Program-made: the position numbers and the translations under genes | The notes under the pieces: generated by a model | Seen by the model: only the letters and a program-made list of their open reading frames with translations | Databases searched by the model: none | What the model was told of the DNA's origin: nothing | Part shown: piece by piece, positions 9,580 through 19,751 of the stretch | Layout of the letters: every line of letters starts with the position of its first letter | Numbering within the stretch: position 1 is the stretch's first letter | Source of the DNA: Candidatus Jidaibacter acanthamoeba | GTDB taxonomy: Bacteria; Pseudomonadota; Alphaproteobacteria; Rickettsiales; Midichloriaceae | Reading direction: 5' to 3' | DNA length: 64,000 bases | Assembly: GCF_000815465.1 (NCBI RefSeq) | Contig: NZ_JSWE01000206.1 | Span: forward strand, 1-64,000

Positions 9580-12049
9580 GTTGTTCTATCTCCGCATAAA
9601 TTGAATATTTACCGTCAAGTGAAGATAAGCTAGAATTATTTAAGGCACGGTTATATTTAAATTCAGAAGCATTGGCAGCCAACCTTAAGTCATTTAATAC
9701 GGAGCTATCTAAATCTGCCCCGCTCCATTCAACAAGTTTAAGCGGCACTCGAAGCGATAAGTTCCGCTCGGATTTAAATTTTCTAACCAGCTCTAACACT
9801 TGTAATGCGACAGCTCCTTGTGCGTATAATTTTTCTTTAAAATAATGGTTTTCAAGCTTTGGCCAACTACCGCGTTTGTGTAAAGATTTACCGCTGAAAA
9901 TATGGTGATTAATCTCTTCGGTAATATGAGGTAATAGCGGAGCAAACAATATCAGGATGTGCTTTAAACAATGGTATATTGTATATACTGCGCTCATTTG
10001 ACCTTTAGGGTTGAGCTTGGTTTCATCATAAGCTCTGGCTTTAACCAATTCTAAGTAATTATCGCAAAAAGCATTCCAGAAGAAATCTTCTATTATCACT
10101 CGAGCATCCGAGTATTCAAACTTATCAAATTCAGCGGTTGCACCTTCAATCGTTTTATGGAGCTCAGATAATATCCATAAATCAAGTGACTCAAATATTT
10201 TACCGTTATTAATATCTTCTTGCGGGAAAGTCGGCTGATTACCGTCAAGCTTAGCAAAATGAAAACCGGCAAATTTAGAAGCATTCCAAAGCTTATTAAC
10301 TAATTTTCTGCCGATTTTAAACAATTCCTCCGAGTAAGCGGTATCAACACCGAGCTTAGAAGTAGATGCCCAATAACGCACCACATCAGATCCTTTTTCA
10401 ATAATTAGTTCCTTAGGGGTAACTACGTTGCCTTTGGATTTACTCATCTTTGTTTTATCGCGAGCTAAGCACCAGCCGCTAATCATTAAATTTTTCCATG
10501 GAATAGAGTCTTCATGGAACAGAGATTTCACGATCGTATAAAACCCCCAGGTTCTGATGATTTCATGGGCTTGCGGTCTTAAATCAAACGGATATAATTT
10601 CTGATGCCTATCATAATCGATAGCTAAGCTCCGGGTTATTGCCGAAGTGTTAAGCTGTGGGCTGATTGAACTGGTTGCCCAAGTATCCATAACATCATAA
10701 TCAGGCTCAACTTCTTTCCTCGTATACCCTTTCGGTAAATCGGTAAGCGGATCGACCGGGAGCTGATCAATATCGGCAAGCAATATTTTTCCTTCTTCTC
10801 CACTACGTTTGGAATACCAAGCCGGGAATGGAACCCCGAAAAAACGTTGCCTTGAAATACACCAATCCTGGTTTAAGCCGTTAATCCAATTTTCAAGCCT
10901 TACTCTCATATAATCCGGGTACCAATTACATGCTCTGCCTTTTTCAATTAAAGCATCCTTATGAGATAAAAGGGTAACATACCATTGATGGGTAGGAATA
11001 ATTTCAAGCGGAGCACCTGATCTTTCCGCGCACTTAACAAATTGAGTTACTTCTTCCTGCTTTCTAAGTAGCCCGAGGGTCTTTAAATCTTCTATGATTT
11101 GCTTTTTAGTTTCTTCAACTTTTAAACCGTCATATTTTCCGGAGTTAACCATTTTTCCGTCAAGGCTAATACACTCCTTGGTTGTAAGATTATGTTTTTT
11201 CCACCATTCTATATCTTGAATATCCCCAAAAGTACAGCACATTACTAGTCCGGTACCTTTCTCAGGATTTACACTTTCATCGGCAATTATAGAAACTTCA
11301 TGATTAAATATAGGTGTAATGGCTTTCTTCCCTGCAAGGTGTGCATACCTTCCATCAAGGGGATTATAAAACACGGCAACACAAGCAGGAATAAGCTCAG
11401 GCCTGGTAGTTGCAATAATCACTTCTTCTCCATTTGCAGTAGAGAAAGCTATATCATTCATATAACCTTTACGTTCTTTATCTTCAATTTCCGCTTGGGC
11501 AATTGCGGTTCTGTCAACCGGATCCCAAAATGTGGGAGAAAATTTGCGGTAAGCTAAATCTTTATTAAACAGATCGATGAAAGACATTTGGGAAATTTTG
11601 CGGGAATGCTTACTGATAGTTTGGTATTCCTGTGTCCAATCAACGCTTAAAGCTATTTCTTTAAATAAGGCTCTAAACTCCTGTTCGGATTCTTCGACTA
11701 CTTCTTCACAAATTTTAATAAAGTCGGCACGCGGCATCTTTCCTGCACGCACACCTTTAACTTTCTCCACAAGCCTTTCAGTCGGCAGTCCGTTATCATC
11801 AAATCCCATCGGGTAGAATACGTTCATTCCCTTCATTCGTTGATAGCGAGCTATGAAATCAGTTTGAGTATAGCTAAATATATGCCCCATATGTAACAAG
11901 CCGGAAACTGTAGGAGGAGGGGTATCTATTGAAAATGTGCTTTCTCTTCCTTCTTCATTGTTATAAGCATAAACTTGGGTTTTATCCCAAGTTTCCTGCC
12001 ATTTTTTTTCTACTTCTTGTGAATTATACTTTTCCGGTAATGAGGACAT
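9560..12049 (-). CDS. valS: Valyl-tRNA synthetase, short form as in Rickettsia
   Basis: Charges tRNA-Val. Class I signatures are HMGHI at about 53-57 and KMSKSKGN at about 533, with an editing (CP1) domain between containing IIATTRPELIPACVAV. The tRNA-binding domain follows KLVNKLWNASKFAG. At 829 residues it is shorter than typical bacterial ValS (about 900-950) and lacks the long C-terminal coiled coil. The motif PPPTVSGLLHMGH and this length match the archaeal-type enzyme described for Rickettsia; that assignment is from memory of the family, not a search. Confidence 0.95.
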   Translation of the reverse strand: MSSLPEKYNSQEVEKKWQETWDKTQVYAYNNEEGRESTFSIDTPPPTVSGLLHMGHIFSYTQTDFIARYQRMKGMNVFYPMGFDDNGLPTERLVEKVKGVRAGKMPRADFIKICEEVVEESEQEFRALFKEIALSVDWTQEYQTISKHSRKISQMSFIDLFNKDLAYRKFSPTFWDPVDRTAIAQAEIEDKERKGYMNDIAFSTANGEEVIIATTRPELIPACVAVFYNPLDGRYAHLAGKKAITPIFNHEVSIIADESVNPEKGTGLVMCCTFGDIQDIEWWKKHNLTTKECISLDGKMVNSGKYDGLKVEETKKQIIEDLKTLGLLRKQEEVTQFVKCAERSGAPLEIIPTHQWYVTLLSHKDALIEKGRACNWYPDYMRVRLENWINGLNQDWCISRQRFFGVPFPAWYSKRSGEEGKILLADIDQLPVDPLTDLPKGYTRKEVEPDYDVMDTWATSSISPQLNTSAITRSLAIDYDRHQKLYPFDLRPQAHEIIRTWGFYTIVKSLFHEDSIPWKNLMISGWCLARDKTKMSKSKGNVVTPKELIIEKGSDVVRYWASTSKLGVDTAYSEELFKIGRKLVNKLWNASKFAGFHFAKLDGNQPTFPQEDINNGKIFESLDLWILSELHKTIEGATAEFDKFEYSDARVIIEDFFWNAFCDNYLELVKARAYDETKLNPKGQMSAVYTIYHCLKHILILFAPLLPHITEEINHHIFSGKSLHKRGSWPKLENHYFKEKLYAQGAVALQVLELVRKFKSERNLSLRVPLKLVEWSGADLDSSVLNDLRLAANASEFKYNRALNNSSLSSLDGKYSIYAEIEQHDDERI

Positions 12050-12067
12050 TTACTTTCCTTCGGTTAT

Positions 12068-12637
12068 TTATTTTTTCTTTTCGATATCTGCTAATATTTT
12101 CATGCTAATAATTTTATCAGGGTTGGTGACTTGCCCGTTATCATCTTCGCTGCCTTTTTTAATTTTATCAACAAACTCCATGCCACTTATCACTTTGCCG
12201 AAGGCGGTATATTGTTTATCCAGGTGAGAAGCGGTTGCAAGTACGATAAAAAACTGGCTGTTTGCAGAATTAGGATTCATGCTTCTTGCCATAGAAACTA
12301 TTCCTCTTGCATGGTGAATATCGTTAAATTCCGCTTTTAAATCAGGTTTTGGGCTTCCTCCCATCCCAGTGCCGGTCGGGTCTCCGGTTTGTGCCATAAA
12401 ATTTTTAATTACTCTGTGAAAGACTACACCGTTGTAAAAGCCTTCTCTGGTCAGCTCCTTAATCCTTTTTACGTGCTCTGGAGCTTTATTTGGAAACAGT
12501 TCGATTTCAACCGTGCCGTCTTTTAATTCCATAACTATAATATTCTCCGGGTCAAGTTTTCCTTCTGAAGTTGCTTCCGCTTGTATAGAGGAAAAAGTGA
12601 AGGCTATGCCGCAAAATGTTGAGATAAACTTTTTCAT
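12068..12637 (-). CDS. Periplasmic peptidyl-prolyl cis-trans isomerase (cyclophilin)
   Basis: Cyclophilin-type proline isomerase, predicted periplasmic folding helper. Active-site signature FHRVIKNFMAQTGDPTGTG is present, followed by FNDIHHARGIVSMARS and NSQFFIVLATASHLDKQY. I chose the ATG at 12637 because it gives a clean signal peptide (MKKFISTFCGIAFTFSSIQA). The in-frame ATG at 12697 would add 20 residues without signal-peptide character. Length is then 189, usual for exported PpiA. It lies 18 bases before valS in the same direction. Confidence 0.93.
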   Translation of the reverse strand: MKKFISTFCGIAFTFSSIQAEATSEGKLDPENIIVMELKDGTVEIELFPNKAPEHVKRIKELTREGFYNGVVFHRVIKNFMAQTGDPTGTGMGGSPKPDLKAEFNDIHHARGIVSMARSMNPNSANSQFFIVLATASHLDKQYTAFGKVISGMEFVDKIKKGSEDDNGQVTNPDKIISMKILADIEKKK

Positions 12638-12726
12638 AATGAACCCGAAATTATAGTTAATAATTTGCGATATTACTCTTCGAGCACAAAACTTCAACAG
12701 TTTTTACATGTAATTAGAAAATAATA

Positions 12727-12761
12727 GGTTTATATAGTAATAATCTTATTACATATAAACC
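12727..12761. repeat. Near-perfect hairpin, probable terminator
   Basis: Bases 12727-12743 pair with 12746-12761 as a 16-bp stem with one bulged A and a two-base loop (TC). It lies 36 bases past the stop of the exported gene at 12797. On the minus strand it is followed by TATTATTTTC, so a weak terminator is the simplest reading. Confidence 0.5.
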
Positions 12762-12796
12762 CTTAGTTTAAATAATCGACAATAGAACTTATTTTC

Positions 12797-13603
12797 CTAG
12801 TTAAGATATTGGTAAATATCCACATCTTCAGCTTTTAAAAAGCTATCAATTTTAACCATGCGTTTAGCTATCTTTTTATTCTTTATATCCCCGAACCAAA
12901 GCTTCCATTTTTGCTCACCTACTAATTGTTTGTTAATTTGAGTAGAGTGAAGGGAGAATACTGTGATATTACCGCTGTTGTCTTTGACCAGATAAGTTGC
13001 ACCGCTTAAGTCGGGGGTAAGGTGTTTGATCGGCTTATCAATTAAGTTGGTATAACTTTTAGTTAAGTTCAGGAAGTTGTTATATCCCGGAATTTTAGAG
13101 GTGGAGATATCTTTAGAATAGGCAGCTATTAAAGTTCCTTTTAATTTAAGCAATTTAAGTAAAATCATATGGCGGTTACCAAGTGTTTTTATAACTTGTG
13201 AATCACCTCGATTATGTTCAGGGATGAAGTTTTCTATACTTGATAAATCTTTTACTCTAAGCGGCGTAGGCGGGGTAGGAGTGTGTATTATTCCAACTAC
13301 TGATAAAGCAGCGCCGTTTTCTAAGGATTCAGCTATACTTGATTCCATAATTTCCTGAAAAGTAACAGCTAATTGACGTAGCTCAGAATCTTTACCCTCA
13401 ATTGCAACATAGCCGCTGCTGTTAAGCTTTTTCCATAGTCTTTCTACTTTCTTTTTTTCTTTGTTCCTTAAAAAAGGATAAGTATCAATTGTTTTACCTA
13501 CCTTACTTTCAAGGCTAGGTATTTCAGCACTACATAAGCTTATTTGAAAGATTAAACTAAAAAGTATTAAAACCGAGTATATAATTTTATTAAGGTTTTG
13601 CAT
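12797..13603 (-). CDS. Exported protein of unknown function
   Basis: I do not recognise this family. The N-terminus is a signal peptide (about 1-26, ending CSAE), so the 268-residue product is predicted periplasmic or membrane-associated. The mature part is basic and mixed alpha/beta in appearance, with a Pro/Thr run ([12 protein letters not shown]) near residue 110 and a Lys-rich C-terminal third containing [13 protein letters not shown]. The ORF begins 14 bases inside the 3' end of ispG, so it is translated from the ispG transcript, but that does not reveal a role. Confidence 0.8.
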   Translation of the reverse strand: MQNLNKIIYSVLILFSLIFQISLCSAEIPSLESKVGKTIDTYPFLRNKEKKKVERLWKKLNSSGYVAIEGKDSELRQLAVTFQEIMESSIAESLENGAALSVVGIIHTPTPPTPLRVKDLSSIENFIPEHNRGDSQVIKTLGNRHMILLKLLKLKGTLIAAYSKDISTSKIPGYNNFLNLTKSYTNLIDKPIKHLTPDLSGATYLVKDNSGNITVFSLHSTQINKQLVGEQKWKLWFGDIKNKKIAKRMVKIDSFLKAEDVDIYQYLN

Positions 13604-14819
13604 ATTTTTTTACCACATATTCAGTTAGTATTGTTTGGAATTCTTCGGCAATTTTTGTTCCCCTTAAGGTATGAGCTTTCTTCCCGTCAATGAAAACCGG
13701 GGCAATCGGCTCTTCGCCAGAACCGGGAAGACTTATCCCGATATCGGCATGTTTACTTTCTCCGGGGCCGTTTACAATGCAGCCCATTACCGCGACGTTC
13801 ATATTTTCAACACCAGGATAAACTTTCTTCCATTCTTTTATTTGATTACGAATAAAGTCCTGAATCTTACCGGCTAATTCCTGGAAAAATGTGCTGGTGG
13901 TTCTGCCGCAACCCGGGCAGGCGCTAACCATCGGTAGAAATGATCTAAGTCCCAGTGTCTGTAAAACCTCTTGGCATACTACCACTTCCTGAGTTCGAGA
14001 CTCACCCACCCCTGGAGTTAAGGAAGCTCTGATTGTATCTCCGATGCCTTGATAAAGCAATATTCCAAGAGCGCTTGCGGTAGCAACTATACCTTTACTG
14101 CCCATACCTGCTTCAGTTAAGCCTAAATGTAAACAATAATTAGATCGCTTAGCTAGTTCTAGGTAAACTGCGATTAAGTCCTGGATTCGACTGACCTTAG
14201 TTGAAATGATTATTTTATTAGCGGGAAGACCTAACTCTTCAGCACGGCCAGCACTTTTTAATGTGGAAACTACCAATGCCTCGCGCATTATTTCCTCTGC
14301 GGATTTCGGTGAATTGGAAGTAGCGTTCTCATTCATTAATTTAGTAGCTAAATCCTGATCTAAGCTTCCCCAGTTAACCCCTATCCTAACCGGCTTATTA
14401 TATTTTATAGCGCATTCGACCATAACATCAAATTGCTTATCGCGTTTTTCGCCAAACCCTACATTCCCCGGGTTAATCCTATATTTATCAAGCGCAGCTG
14501 CGCATTCCGGTACATCAGTTAAAAGCTTATGGCCGTTATAATGGAAACAGCCGACCAAGGGCACATTATAGCCTTGCTTTACTAAATTATTTTTAATTTT
14601 CGGGACTGCTTTCGCTGCAGATTCATTATTGACCGTGATACGAACTATCTCTGAGCCTGCTTCAAATAGTTCAATAATTTGTTTAGTGGTGGATTCCGCA
14701 TTGCTTGTATCGGTGTTGGTCATCGATTGCACGACTAGAGGGGCATTACCGCCTATTGCCACGCCTCCGACCATAACCTGGTGTGTTTTATGACGATTTA
14801 TAGGGGATAAAGCAACCAT
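13590..14819 (-). CDS. ispG: 4-hydroxy-3-methylbut-2-en-1-yl diphosphate synthase
   Basis: Iron-sulfur enzyme of the MEP isoprenoid pathway that converts MEcPP to HMBPP. It begins [20 protein letters not shown] and contains [23 protein letters not shown]-like and GVNWGSLD motifs, and the cluster-binding region [16 protein letters not shown] with a later conserved Cys in [13 protein letters not shown]. The length of 409 matches the bacterial form without the plant insertion. A functional MEP enzyme means isoprenoid precursors are made by the bacterium rather than taken from the host. Confidence 0.97.
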   Translation of the reverse strand: MVALSPINRHKTHQVMVGGVAIGGNAPLVVQSMTNTDTSNAESTTKQIIELFEAGSEIVRITVNNESAAKAVPKIKNNLVKQGYNVPLVGCFHYNGHKLLTDVPECAAALDKYRINPGNVGFGEKRDKQFDVMVECAIKYNKPVRIGVNWGSLDQDLATKLMNENATSNSPKSAEEIMREALVVSTLKSAGRAEELGLPANKIIISTKVSRIQDLIAVYLELAKRSNYCLHLGLTEAGMGSKGIVATASALGILLYQGIGDTIRASLTPGVGESRTQEVVVCQEVLQTLGLRSFLPMVSACPGCGRTTSTFFQELAGKIQDFIRNQIKEWKKVYPGVENMNVAVMGCIVNGPGESKHADIGISLPGSGEEPIAPVFIDGKKAHTLRGTKIAEEFQTILTEYVVKKYAKP

Positions 14820-15086
14820 AGCACAATTTATATATTTTATTCTGAACTATAGCTATATTTAAAGCTAATATAAAGAGAAAAATAAACTGTTTATATAAAT
14901 GTATAGCGGAATAAATTAGAAAAAGAATTATTTTATGAGTTTGCTAAAAATTAAATTAGGCAGATGCCGGGTTAAAAATAGTCAATACAATTAAGGGGTA
15001 ATTGATATATAGAAAAGATTGGTAATTTAACTTCCTTCCGTTTATTAAACAATCCTAAGAGTAAAGAGGGGTGAAGCGACAAGCGA

Positions 15087-16388
15087 TTACTTATTGATAT
15101 GTATCGGCCTGATTGAAACCCTATCTATCCTAAATTTATCCATTTTAGTAACTTTATAAATATAGCCACCGGCTTCAAATGAATCGCCGATTTCAGGCAT
15201 GCGGTTTAATTGCTTTAAAATGAAACTGGAAATCGTTCTATAATCTTCTTCCTTATCTCCGGGAAGAGAGGAAAGCTGGAGTAGCTCCATAATTTCTTCT
15301 ATCGGTACATTTCCGTTTACATTTAACGAGCCGTCTTTCTTCTTGATAATTGATGGAGTTTGGCCTCTGTCTTGAGTTACTAGATCTCCGACAAAAGTTT
15401 TCAAGATATCATTTAAGGTAACAATCCCTTCAATTTCTCCGTATTCATCCAAAACCATCGCCACTCTTGACTGATGTTCTTTAAACAATTCAAGTAGCTT
15501 TGTCAGTGTGGCGACTTCAGGGATATAGAGAACATCAATAGATCTGGATTTTAAATCAAGCATACTGCCGGTAATTTGGGTATTAAATAAGTCTTTTACT
15601 GAAACTAAGCCGATAAAATTTTCAAGGCATCCGTTGATAACGGGGAAATAGTTAAACGGATGTTTAGATAGTTTTTCTAAATTAATCTCTTCTGAATCAT
15701 TTAAATCCAAGCAAATCATTTTCTTTCTTGGAGTCATAATAGTGCCGACTTTTATATCGCTTAGGTGAATCAGGCGTTTTATCATATCCATCTCGGTTTT
15801 ATCCACTGTTCCTTCATTCTCAGCCTGAGTTACGAACATTTTTATTTCTTCATGAGTTATCTCAGAAGTTTTATCTTTTATTTTAAGTAATTTTAAAGCA
15901 AACTTTGTAGAACCGCTCAGCAAAAATATAAACGGGTAAAACACTTTCATGAACAGCAACATAAGATAAGAGACATAAGTTGCCAGCTTTTCAGGATAAA
16001 GCATTGCTATTCTTTTAGGAATAATCTCCCCGAGCACTGTAAGATAAGTTATAACGACAACGACTAACAGGTTGGCTATTACACCTGCATAAGTGCTGAT
16101 AATAGGATATTGTTTAAGCTTATCTGCCAGATCCCCGCTCAGTTCGCTTCCGCTGTAAAAACCGATTATAATACTAAGTAAAGTAATTCCTATCTGTACG
16201 GTAGAAAGAAAAGCTTCCGGCTGATCTTTTAAACGCAGTGCTTTATTAGCTCCTAAACTTCCGTCGTCGGCATATTTTTTCAGTTTGGTTCTACGCGAGG
16301 TAATTATTGCAATTTCAGCTAATACAAACAGCGAATTTATACCGATGATAAAAATTATAATAAACCACTCTTTAAAATGACTAAGCAT
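15087..16388 (-). CDS. HlyC/CorC-type CNNM membrane protein with CBS pair
   Basis: Membrane protein of the hemolysin C/CNNM family, implicated in divalent-cation (Mg or Co) transport or sensing. An N-terminal DUF21 domain has about four membrane segments (about 1-150; FLSTVQIGITLLSIIIGF is typical). A tandem CBS region follows (VGTIMTPRKKMICLD, SRVAMVLDEYGEIEGIVTL), and the C-terminus is a CorC_HlyC domain (DSFEAGGYIYKVTKMDKFRI). The 433-residue length is standard. It overlaps trhO by 8 bases. A shorter soluble paralogue, corC, lies at 44884. Confidence 0.92.
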   Translation of the reverse strand: MLSHFKEWFIIIFIIGINSLFVLAEIAIITSRRTKLKKYADDGSLGANKALRLKDQPEAFLSTVQIGITLLSIIIGFYSGSELSGDLADKLKQYPIISTYAGVIANLLVVVVITYLTVLGEIIPKRIAMLYPEKLATYVSYLMLLFMKVFYPFIFLLSGSTKFALKLLKIKDKTSEITHEEIKMFVTQAENEGTVDKTEMDMIKRLIHLSDIKVGTIMTPRKKMICLDLNDSEEINLEKLSKHPFNYFPVINGCLENFIGLVSVKDLFNTQITGSMLDLKSRSIDVLYIPEVATLTKLLELFKEHQSRVAMVLDEYGEIEGIVTLNDILKTFVGDLVTQDRGQTPSIIKKKDGSLNVNGNVPIEEIMELLQLSSLPGDKEEDYRTISSFILKQLNRMPEIGDSFEAGGYIYKVTKMDKFRIDRVSIRPIHINK

Positions 16389-17124
16389 TTCTTAGACTTC
16401 CTAATGCAGTTAAATCATGAGAAAGCGCTGATCTGTCATCAAAAATAAAACAACTGCCTATCCAGTTGTTATTTGCATTTTTTGTACTTTCCAAATATTT
16501 TAATATCCCGCCCTCTAAATGATACACTTTATCAAATCCGTTTTGTTTCATATATGCGGTGGATTTTTCACATCTTACTCCACCTGTACAAAACATTAAT
16601 ATTGTTTTCTCTTTATCTTCCTCAGTCAAGTTTTCTTTCACCCATTTCGGCAATTCAGTAAAAGCTTTGGTTTTGGGATCGGTTGCATTTTTAAAAGTGC
16701 CAAGTGCAACTTCATAATCATTGCGGGTATCAATAATTATTATATCATCCTTCTCTAAAAACTTATCCCATTCCTCAGGGCTTAAATATTCTCCTCTTTT
16801 ATTTATATCGATCTCCGCTTTAAAGGTGACGATCTCAGGTTTGATTTTTACCTTCATTTTTTTAAACGGTGTGAAGTTACTGATACTTTCTTTAAAGCTT
16901 AAGTCAGAAAAACAGTTATAGCTTTTAATAAATGAATAAAAGGCAATTATAGAGTCTTTGCTTCCGGTTAAGGTAGCATTTATACCTTCTTTTGCGATAA
17001 GAATGGTTCCTTTAATTTTTACTTCATTGCAAAACTTGAGGAGTTGTAACTTAAGTTCAGTTAGATCCTCTAACTCAACGAATTTGTAAAATGTTGTTAC
17101 AATAAAATTCTCTGAATTACTCAT
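16381..17124 (-). CDS. trhO: tRNA uridine(34) hydroxylase (rhodanese family)
   Basis: Oxygen-dependent enzyme that hydroxylates U34 of certain tRNAs. The N-terminal acylphosphatase-like domain contains IKGTILIAKEGINATLTGS. The rhodanese domain contains DDIIIIDTRNDYEVALGTF and the catalytic loop CTGGVRCEKSTAYM. I chose the ATG at 17124 because the product then starts MSNSENFIVTTFYKF, as the family does. Starting at 17193 would add 23 residues and overlap ppa by 38 bases. The 3' end overlaps the downstream CNNM gene by 8 bases. Confidence 0.94.
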   Translation of the reverse strand: MSNSENFIVTTFYKFVELEDLTELKLQLLKFCNEVKIKGTILIAKEGINATLTGSKDSIIAFYSFIKSYNCFSDLSFKESISNFTPFKKMKVKIKPEIVTFKAEIDINKRGEYLSPEEWDKFLEKDDIIIIDTRNDYEVALGTFKNATDPKTKAFTELPKWVKENLTEEDKEKTILMFCTGGVRCEKSTAYMKQNGFDKVYHLEGGILKYLESTKNANNNWIGSCFIFDDRSALSHDLTALGSLRNA

Positions 17125-17155
17125 CGGTTCTATATTATAATAATTTGGTAATAAT

Positions 17156-17692
17156 TTATTCTTCGGTTTCATGGAAGCGCTTGATTGCTTCATTTATTAT
17201 TTTTTTTGCAATATCTACATCTTCCCAACCGGTTACTTTAACCCACTTACCCTTTTCTAAGCTTTTATAATTCTCAAAAAAATGAGAAATTTTTTGAATG
17301 ATGATTTCAGGTAAATCTTTATATGAGTTGATATTAGCATAAGCAAGATCAACTTTCGGCGAAGGAACGGCCAATATTTTTTCATCTTTGCCTTTTTCAT
17401 CTTCGGTAATTAATACACCGATCGGTTTTGCATTAATAACGGATCCCGGAACTACGGGATAGCTGGAAATCACCAATACATCGGCAGGATCACCGTCACC
17501 AGAAAGAGTATTAGGAATAAACCCGTAATTACATGGATAAAACATACTGGTCGGCATGAATCTATCTACAAATATAGCACCAACTTCTTTGTCATATTCA
17601 TATTTAACGGGATCAGAGTTCATCGGAACTTCGATAACAACATGAATATCATCGGGTGGGTGATTACCTACTTTAATTTTTTCTAAATTCAT
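17156..17692 (-). CDS. ppa: Inorganic pyrophosphatase
   Basis: Family I soluble pyrophosphatase that hydrolyses PPi to drive biosynthetic reactions. The signature SGDGDPADVLV carries the metal-binding aspartates. Other motifs include VIEVPMNSDPVKYEYDKE, RFMPTSMFYPCNYGFIPNT and VKVTGWEDVDIAKKII. Length 178 is typical of bacterial enzymes. It is the first gene of a minus-strand run through trhO and the CNNM gene, with gaps of 31 bases and an 8-base overlap, so these are probably one transcript. Confidence 0.97.
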   Translation of the reverse strand: MNLEKIKVGNHPPDDIHVVIEVPMNSDPVKYEYDKEVGAIFVDRFMPTSMFYPCNYGFIPNTLSGDGDPADVLVISSYPVVPGSVINAKPIGVLITEDEKGKDEKILAVPSPKVDLAYANINSYKDLPEIIIQKISHFFENYKSLEKGKWVKVTGWEDVDIAKKIINEAIKRFHETEE

Positions 17693-17785
17693 ATTTTTTC
17701 TATTGTAAGTTTTCCGTATGAAAAGCTTTTTATCATAATAAATAAAAATAGTAAATTACATTAAAAACTATTAAAGATGTATTTA

Positions 17786-17905
17786 TTAAGGTGTACAGTT
17801 TTTAAACTTGTTAGTTCCTTTTCTTAAAGAATCAAAAAATTCATTTGTTGCAATATAATTAGCTGAAATACAATTTTTATCTGTAGATTCCGTTTTTATC
17901 TCCAT
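17786..17905 (-). CDS. Possible small protein, 39 residues
   Basis: A short frame upstream of ppa runs from an ATG at 17905 to a TAA at 17786-17788. The product starts MEIKTESTDKNCISANYIAT, is hydrophilic with two cysteines (positions 12 and 37), and has a balanced composition that looks less like random AT-rich translation than its neighbours. I see no clear ribosome-binding site and do not recognise it. It lies back to back with the promoter of the ABC transporter, so it could instead be chance. Confidence 0.3.
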   Translation of the reverse strand: MEIKTESTDKNCISANYIATNEFFDSLRKGTNKFKNCTP

Positions 17906-17911
17906 GCAAAG

Positions 17912-17941
17912 TTGACTTTTATTAATTTGTTATGTTATTAT
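17912..17941 (+). promoter_or_regulatory. Sigma-70 promoter for the ABC transporter operon
   Basis: TTGACT at 17912-17917 and TATTAT at 17936-17941 are separated by 18 bases. Each hexamer matches consensus at five of six positions. Transcription would start near 17948, giving a leader of about 22 bases before the ATG at 17970. Confidence 0.6.
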
Positions 17942-17969
17942 GCCGCATTAACCTTTTTAGCTTTAAGGT

Positions 17970-19751
17970 ATGCAACACGCTGTAAAGTCAGTTAAGAATT
18001 TTATTTGGCATTTTGTTAAAAAGCAAAAAGGGGGCTTCATTTTTACGCAAATATTTGCGCTTGCTTTGGCTTTAGATGCTACCCTCTGGCCTTATGTCAT
18101 TAAAGTAATAATCGAAACGATTGAAGGGTTTCAAGGTCCCAGAGAAGAAATATGGCCTGTGATCTCGCATGTTATTATTTTGGGTTTAATATTATGGTTT
18201 TCACTCGATATAGCTTTTTGGATAAACGGTATATTTAAAACTAAAGTTTATCCTCGTTTTGAGGCCGCAATAAGAATGTTTATGTATGATTACGTCAATA
18301 GCCATTCCTATTCTTTCTTTATAAATAATTTTACCGGAACCATAGCAAATAAAGTAGCTGATATGCCGAGAAGCTGCGGGGCTATCGTGGATATGGCCAT
18401 CACTACATTTATCCCTACCTTCGTCGCTCTTATAATATCTATTATATTTTTTAGTTTTATTTCCCCGATATTTGCACTAATCCTGGGAGGATGGGTTATT
18501 ATCCATATAATAAGCTGCTACTTTTTCCTAAGGAAATGTACCAGTTACTCAACGATTCATTCGGAAAGTAGAAGTAGGTTACTCGGCAGAATTGTGGATA
18601 CCATTACAAATAACCTTAACGTACGCCTTTTCTCACGAAATACATATGAATATCAATATACTTTAGAATTTCAGGAAGATGAGCGCAAAAAGTATGCCGA
18701 AACATTATGGCATATCGAGAAAATGCGCTTGATACTTGCGCTGATATGCTTTTTGATTACGGGTGTGCTCATGATTTGGTATGAAGTATACTCTTACAGA
18801 AAAGGAATTATTGATATTGCGGAGTTTATATTCATTTTAAATACTACCTTTCAGATCACTTCTATTACATGGATGGCAGGAATAATGCTGCCTGATTTTT
18901 TTAGAGAAGTGGGAATAGCAAGGCAAGCGCTTAGCATTATTAACTCGCCGGTGGAAATAAAAGACCTACCGAATGCAGAGGAGCTTAAAGTAGACAGAGG
19001 AGAAATTAAATTTAATAATGTTACTTTTAAATATCATCATAATGAAAACTTATTTGAAAATAAATCAGTTACAATTTTGCCCGGGCAAAGAGTAGGATTG
19101 GTCGGTGTTTCAGGTTCAGGGAAAACTACTTTTGCTCACTTGATTTTAAGGCATTATGAGTTAGAAGGCGGTGAGATATTAATTGACGGGCAGGATATTA
19201 GAAATGTGACCCAGGAAAGCTTGCGCAGGCAAATTGCTATGATTCCACAGGAACCGATGCTTTTCCACCGCTCGTTAAAAGAAAACATCAGGTACGGCGA
19301 TATAACCGCAAGTGACGAACAAGTATATAGAGCGGCAAAGATTGCCAATTGTCATGAATTTATCATGAGTTTGCCGCAAGGGTATGATACGATTGCAGGA
19401 GAAAGGGGATCAAAGCTTTCGGGTGGACAAAGACAAAGAATTTCAATTGCCAGAGCTATGTTAAAAAATGCTCCGATTATTATATTAGATGAAGCTACAT
19501 CTGCACTTGATTCTATAACGGAGAAACAGATTCAAAGCAGTTTAATGCAAGTTACGCATAATAGGACTACTATTATTATCGCGCATAGGTTTTCAACGCT
19601 TACCGACGTAGATAGAATAATAGTATTTAAAAAGGGTGATATAGTTGAAGACGGAAGCCATGAAGAATTATTCAAAAAACGCGGTGAATACTATAAGCTT
19701 TGGGAAATGCAAAATGACGGGTTTTTACCTAAGGAGTTGATTGATGAATAA
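17970..19751 (+). CDS. ABC exporter, fused membrane and ATPase domains
   Basis: Half-transporter of the MsbA/multidrug exporter type that would act as a homodimer in the inner membrane. Roughly six membrane segments fill residues 1-330. The ATPase domain has Walker A GVSGSGKTT (about 378-386), the signature LSGGQRQRISIARAM (about 482) and Walker B IIILDEATSALD (about 502). Length 593 is typical. The substrate cannot be told from sequence; lipid A or another lipid is possible since LPS genes are present, but that is inference. The HAD gene overlaps its 3' end. Confidence 0.9.
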   Translation: MQHAVKSVKNFIWHFVKKQKGGFIFTQIFALALALDATLWPYVIKVIIETIEGFQGPREEIWPVISHVIILGLILWFSLDIAFWINGIFKTKVYPRFEAAIRMFMYDYVNSHSYSFFINNFTGTIANKVADMPRSCGAIVDMAITTFIPTFVALIISIIFFSFISPIFALILGGWVIIHIISCYFFLRKCTSYSTIHSESRSRLLGRIVDTITNNLNVRLFSRNTYEYQYTLEFQEDERKKYAETLWHIEKMRLILALICFLITGVLMIWYEVYSYRKGIIDIAEFIFILNTTFQITSITWMAGIMLPDFFREVGIARQALSIINSPVEIKDLPNAEELKVDRGEIKFNNVTFKYHHNENLFENKSVTILPGQRVGLVGVSGSGKTTFAHLILRHYELEGGEILIDGQDIRNVTQESLRRQIAMIPQEPMLFHRSLKENIRYGDITASDEQVYRAAKIANCHEFIMSLPQGYDTIAGERGSKLSGGQRQRISIARAMLKNAPIIILDEATSALDSITEKQIQSSLMQVTHNRTTIIIAHRFSTLTDVDRIIVFKKGDIVEDGSHEELFKKRGEYYKLWEMQNDGFLPKELIDE

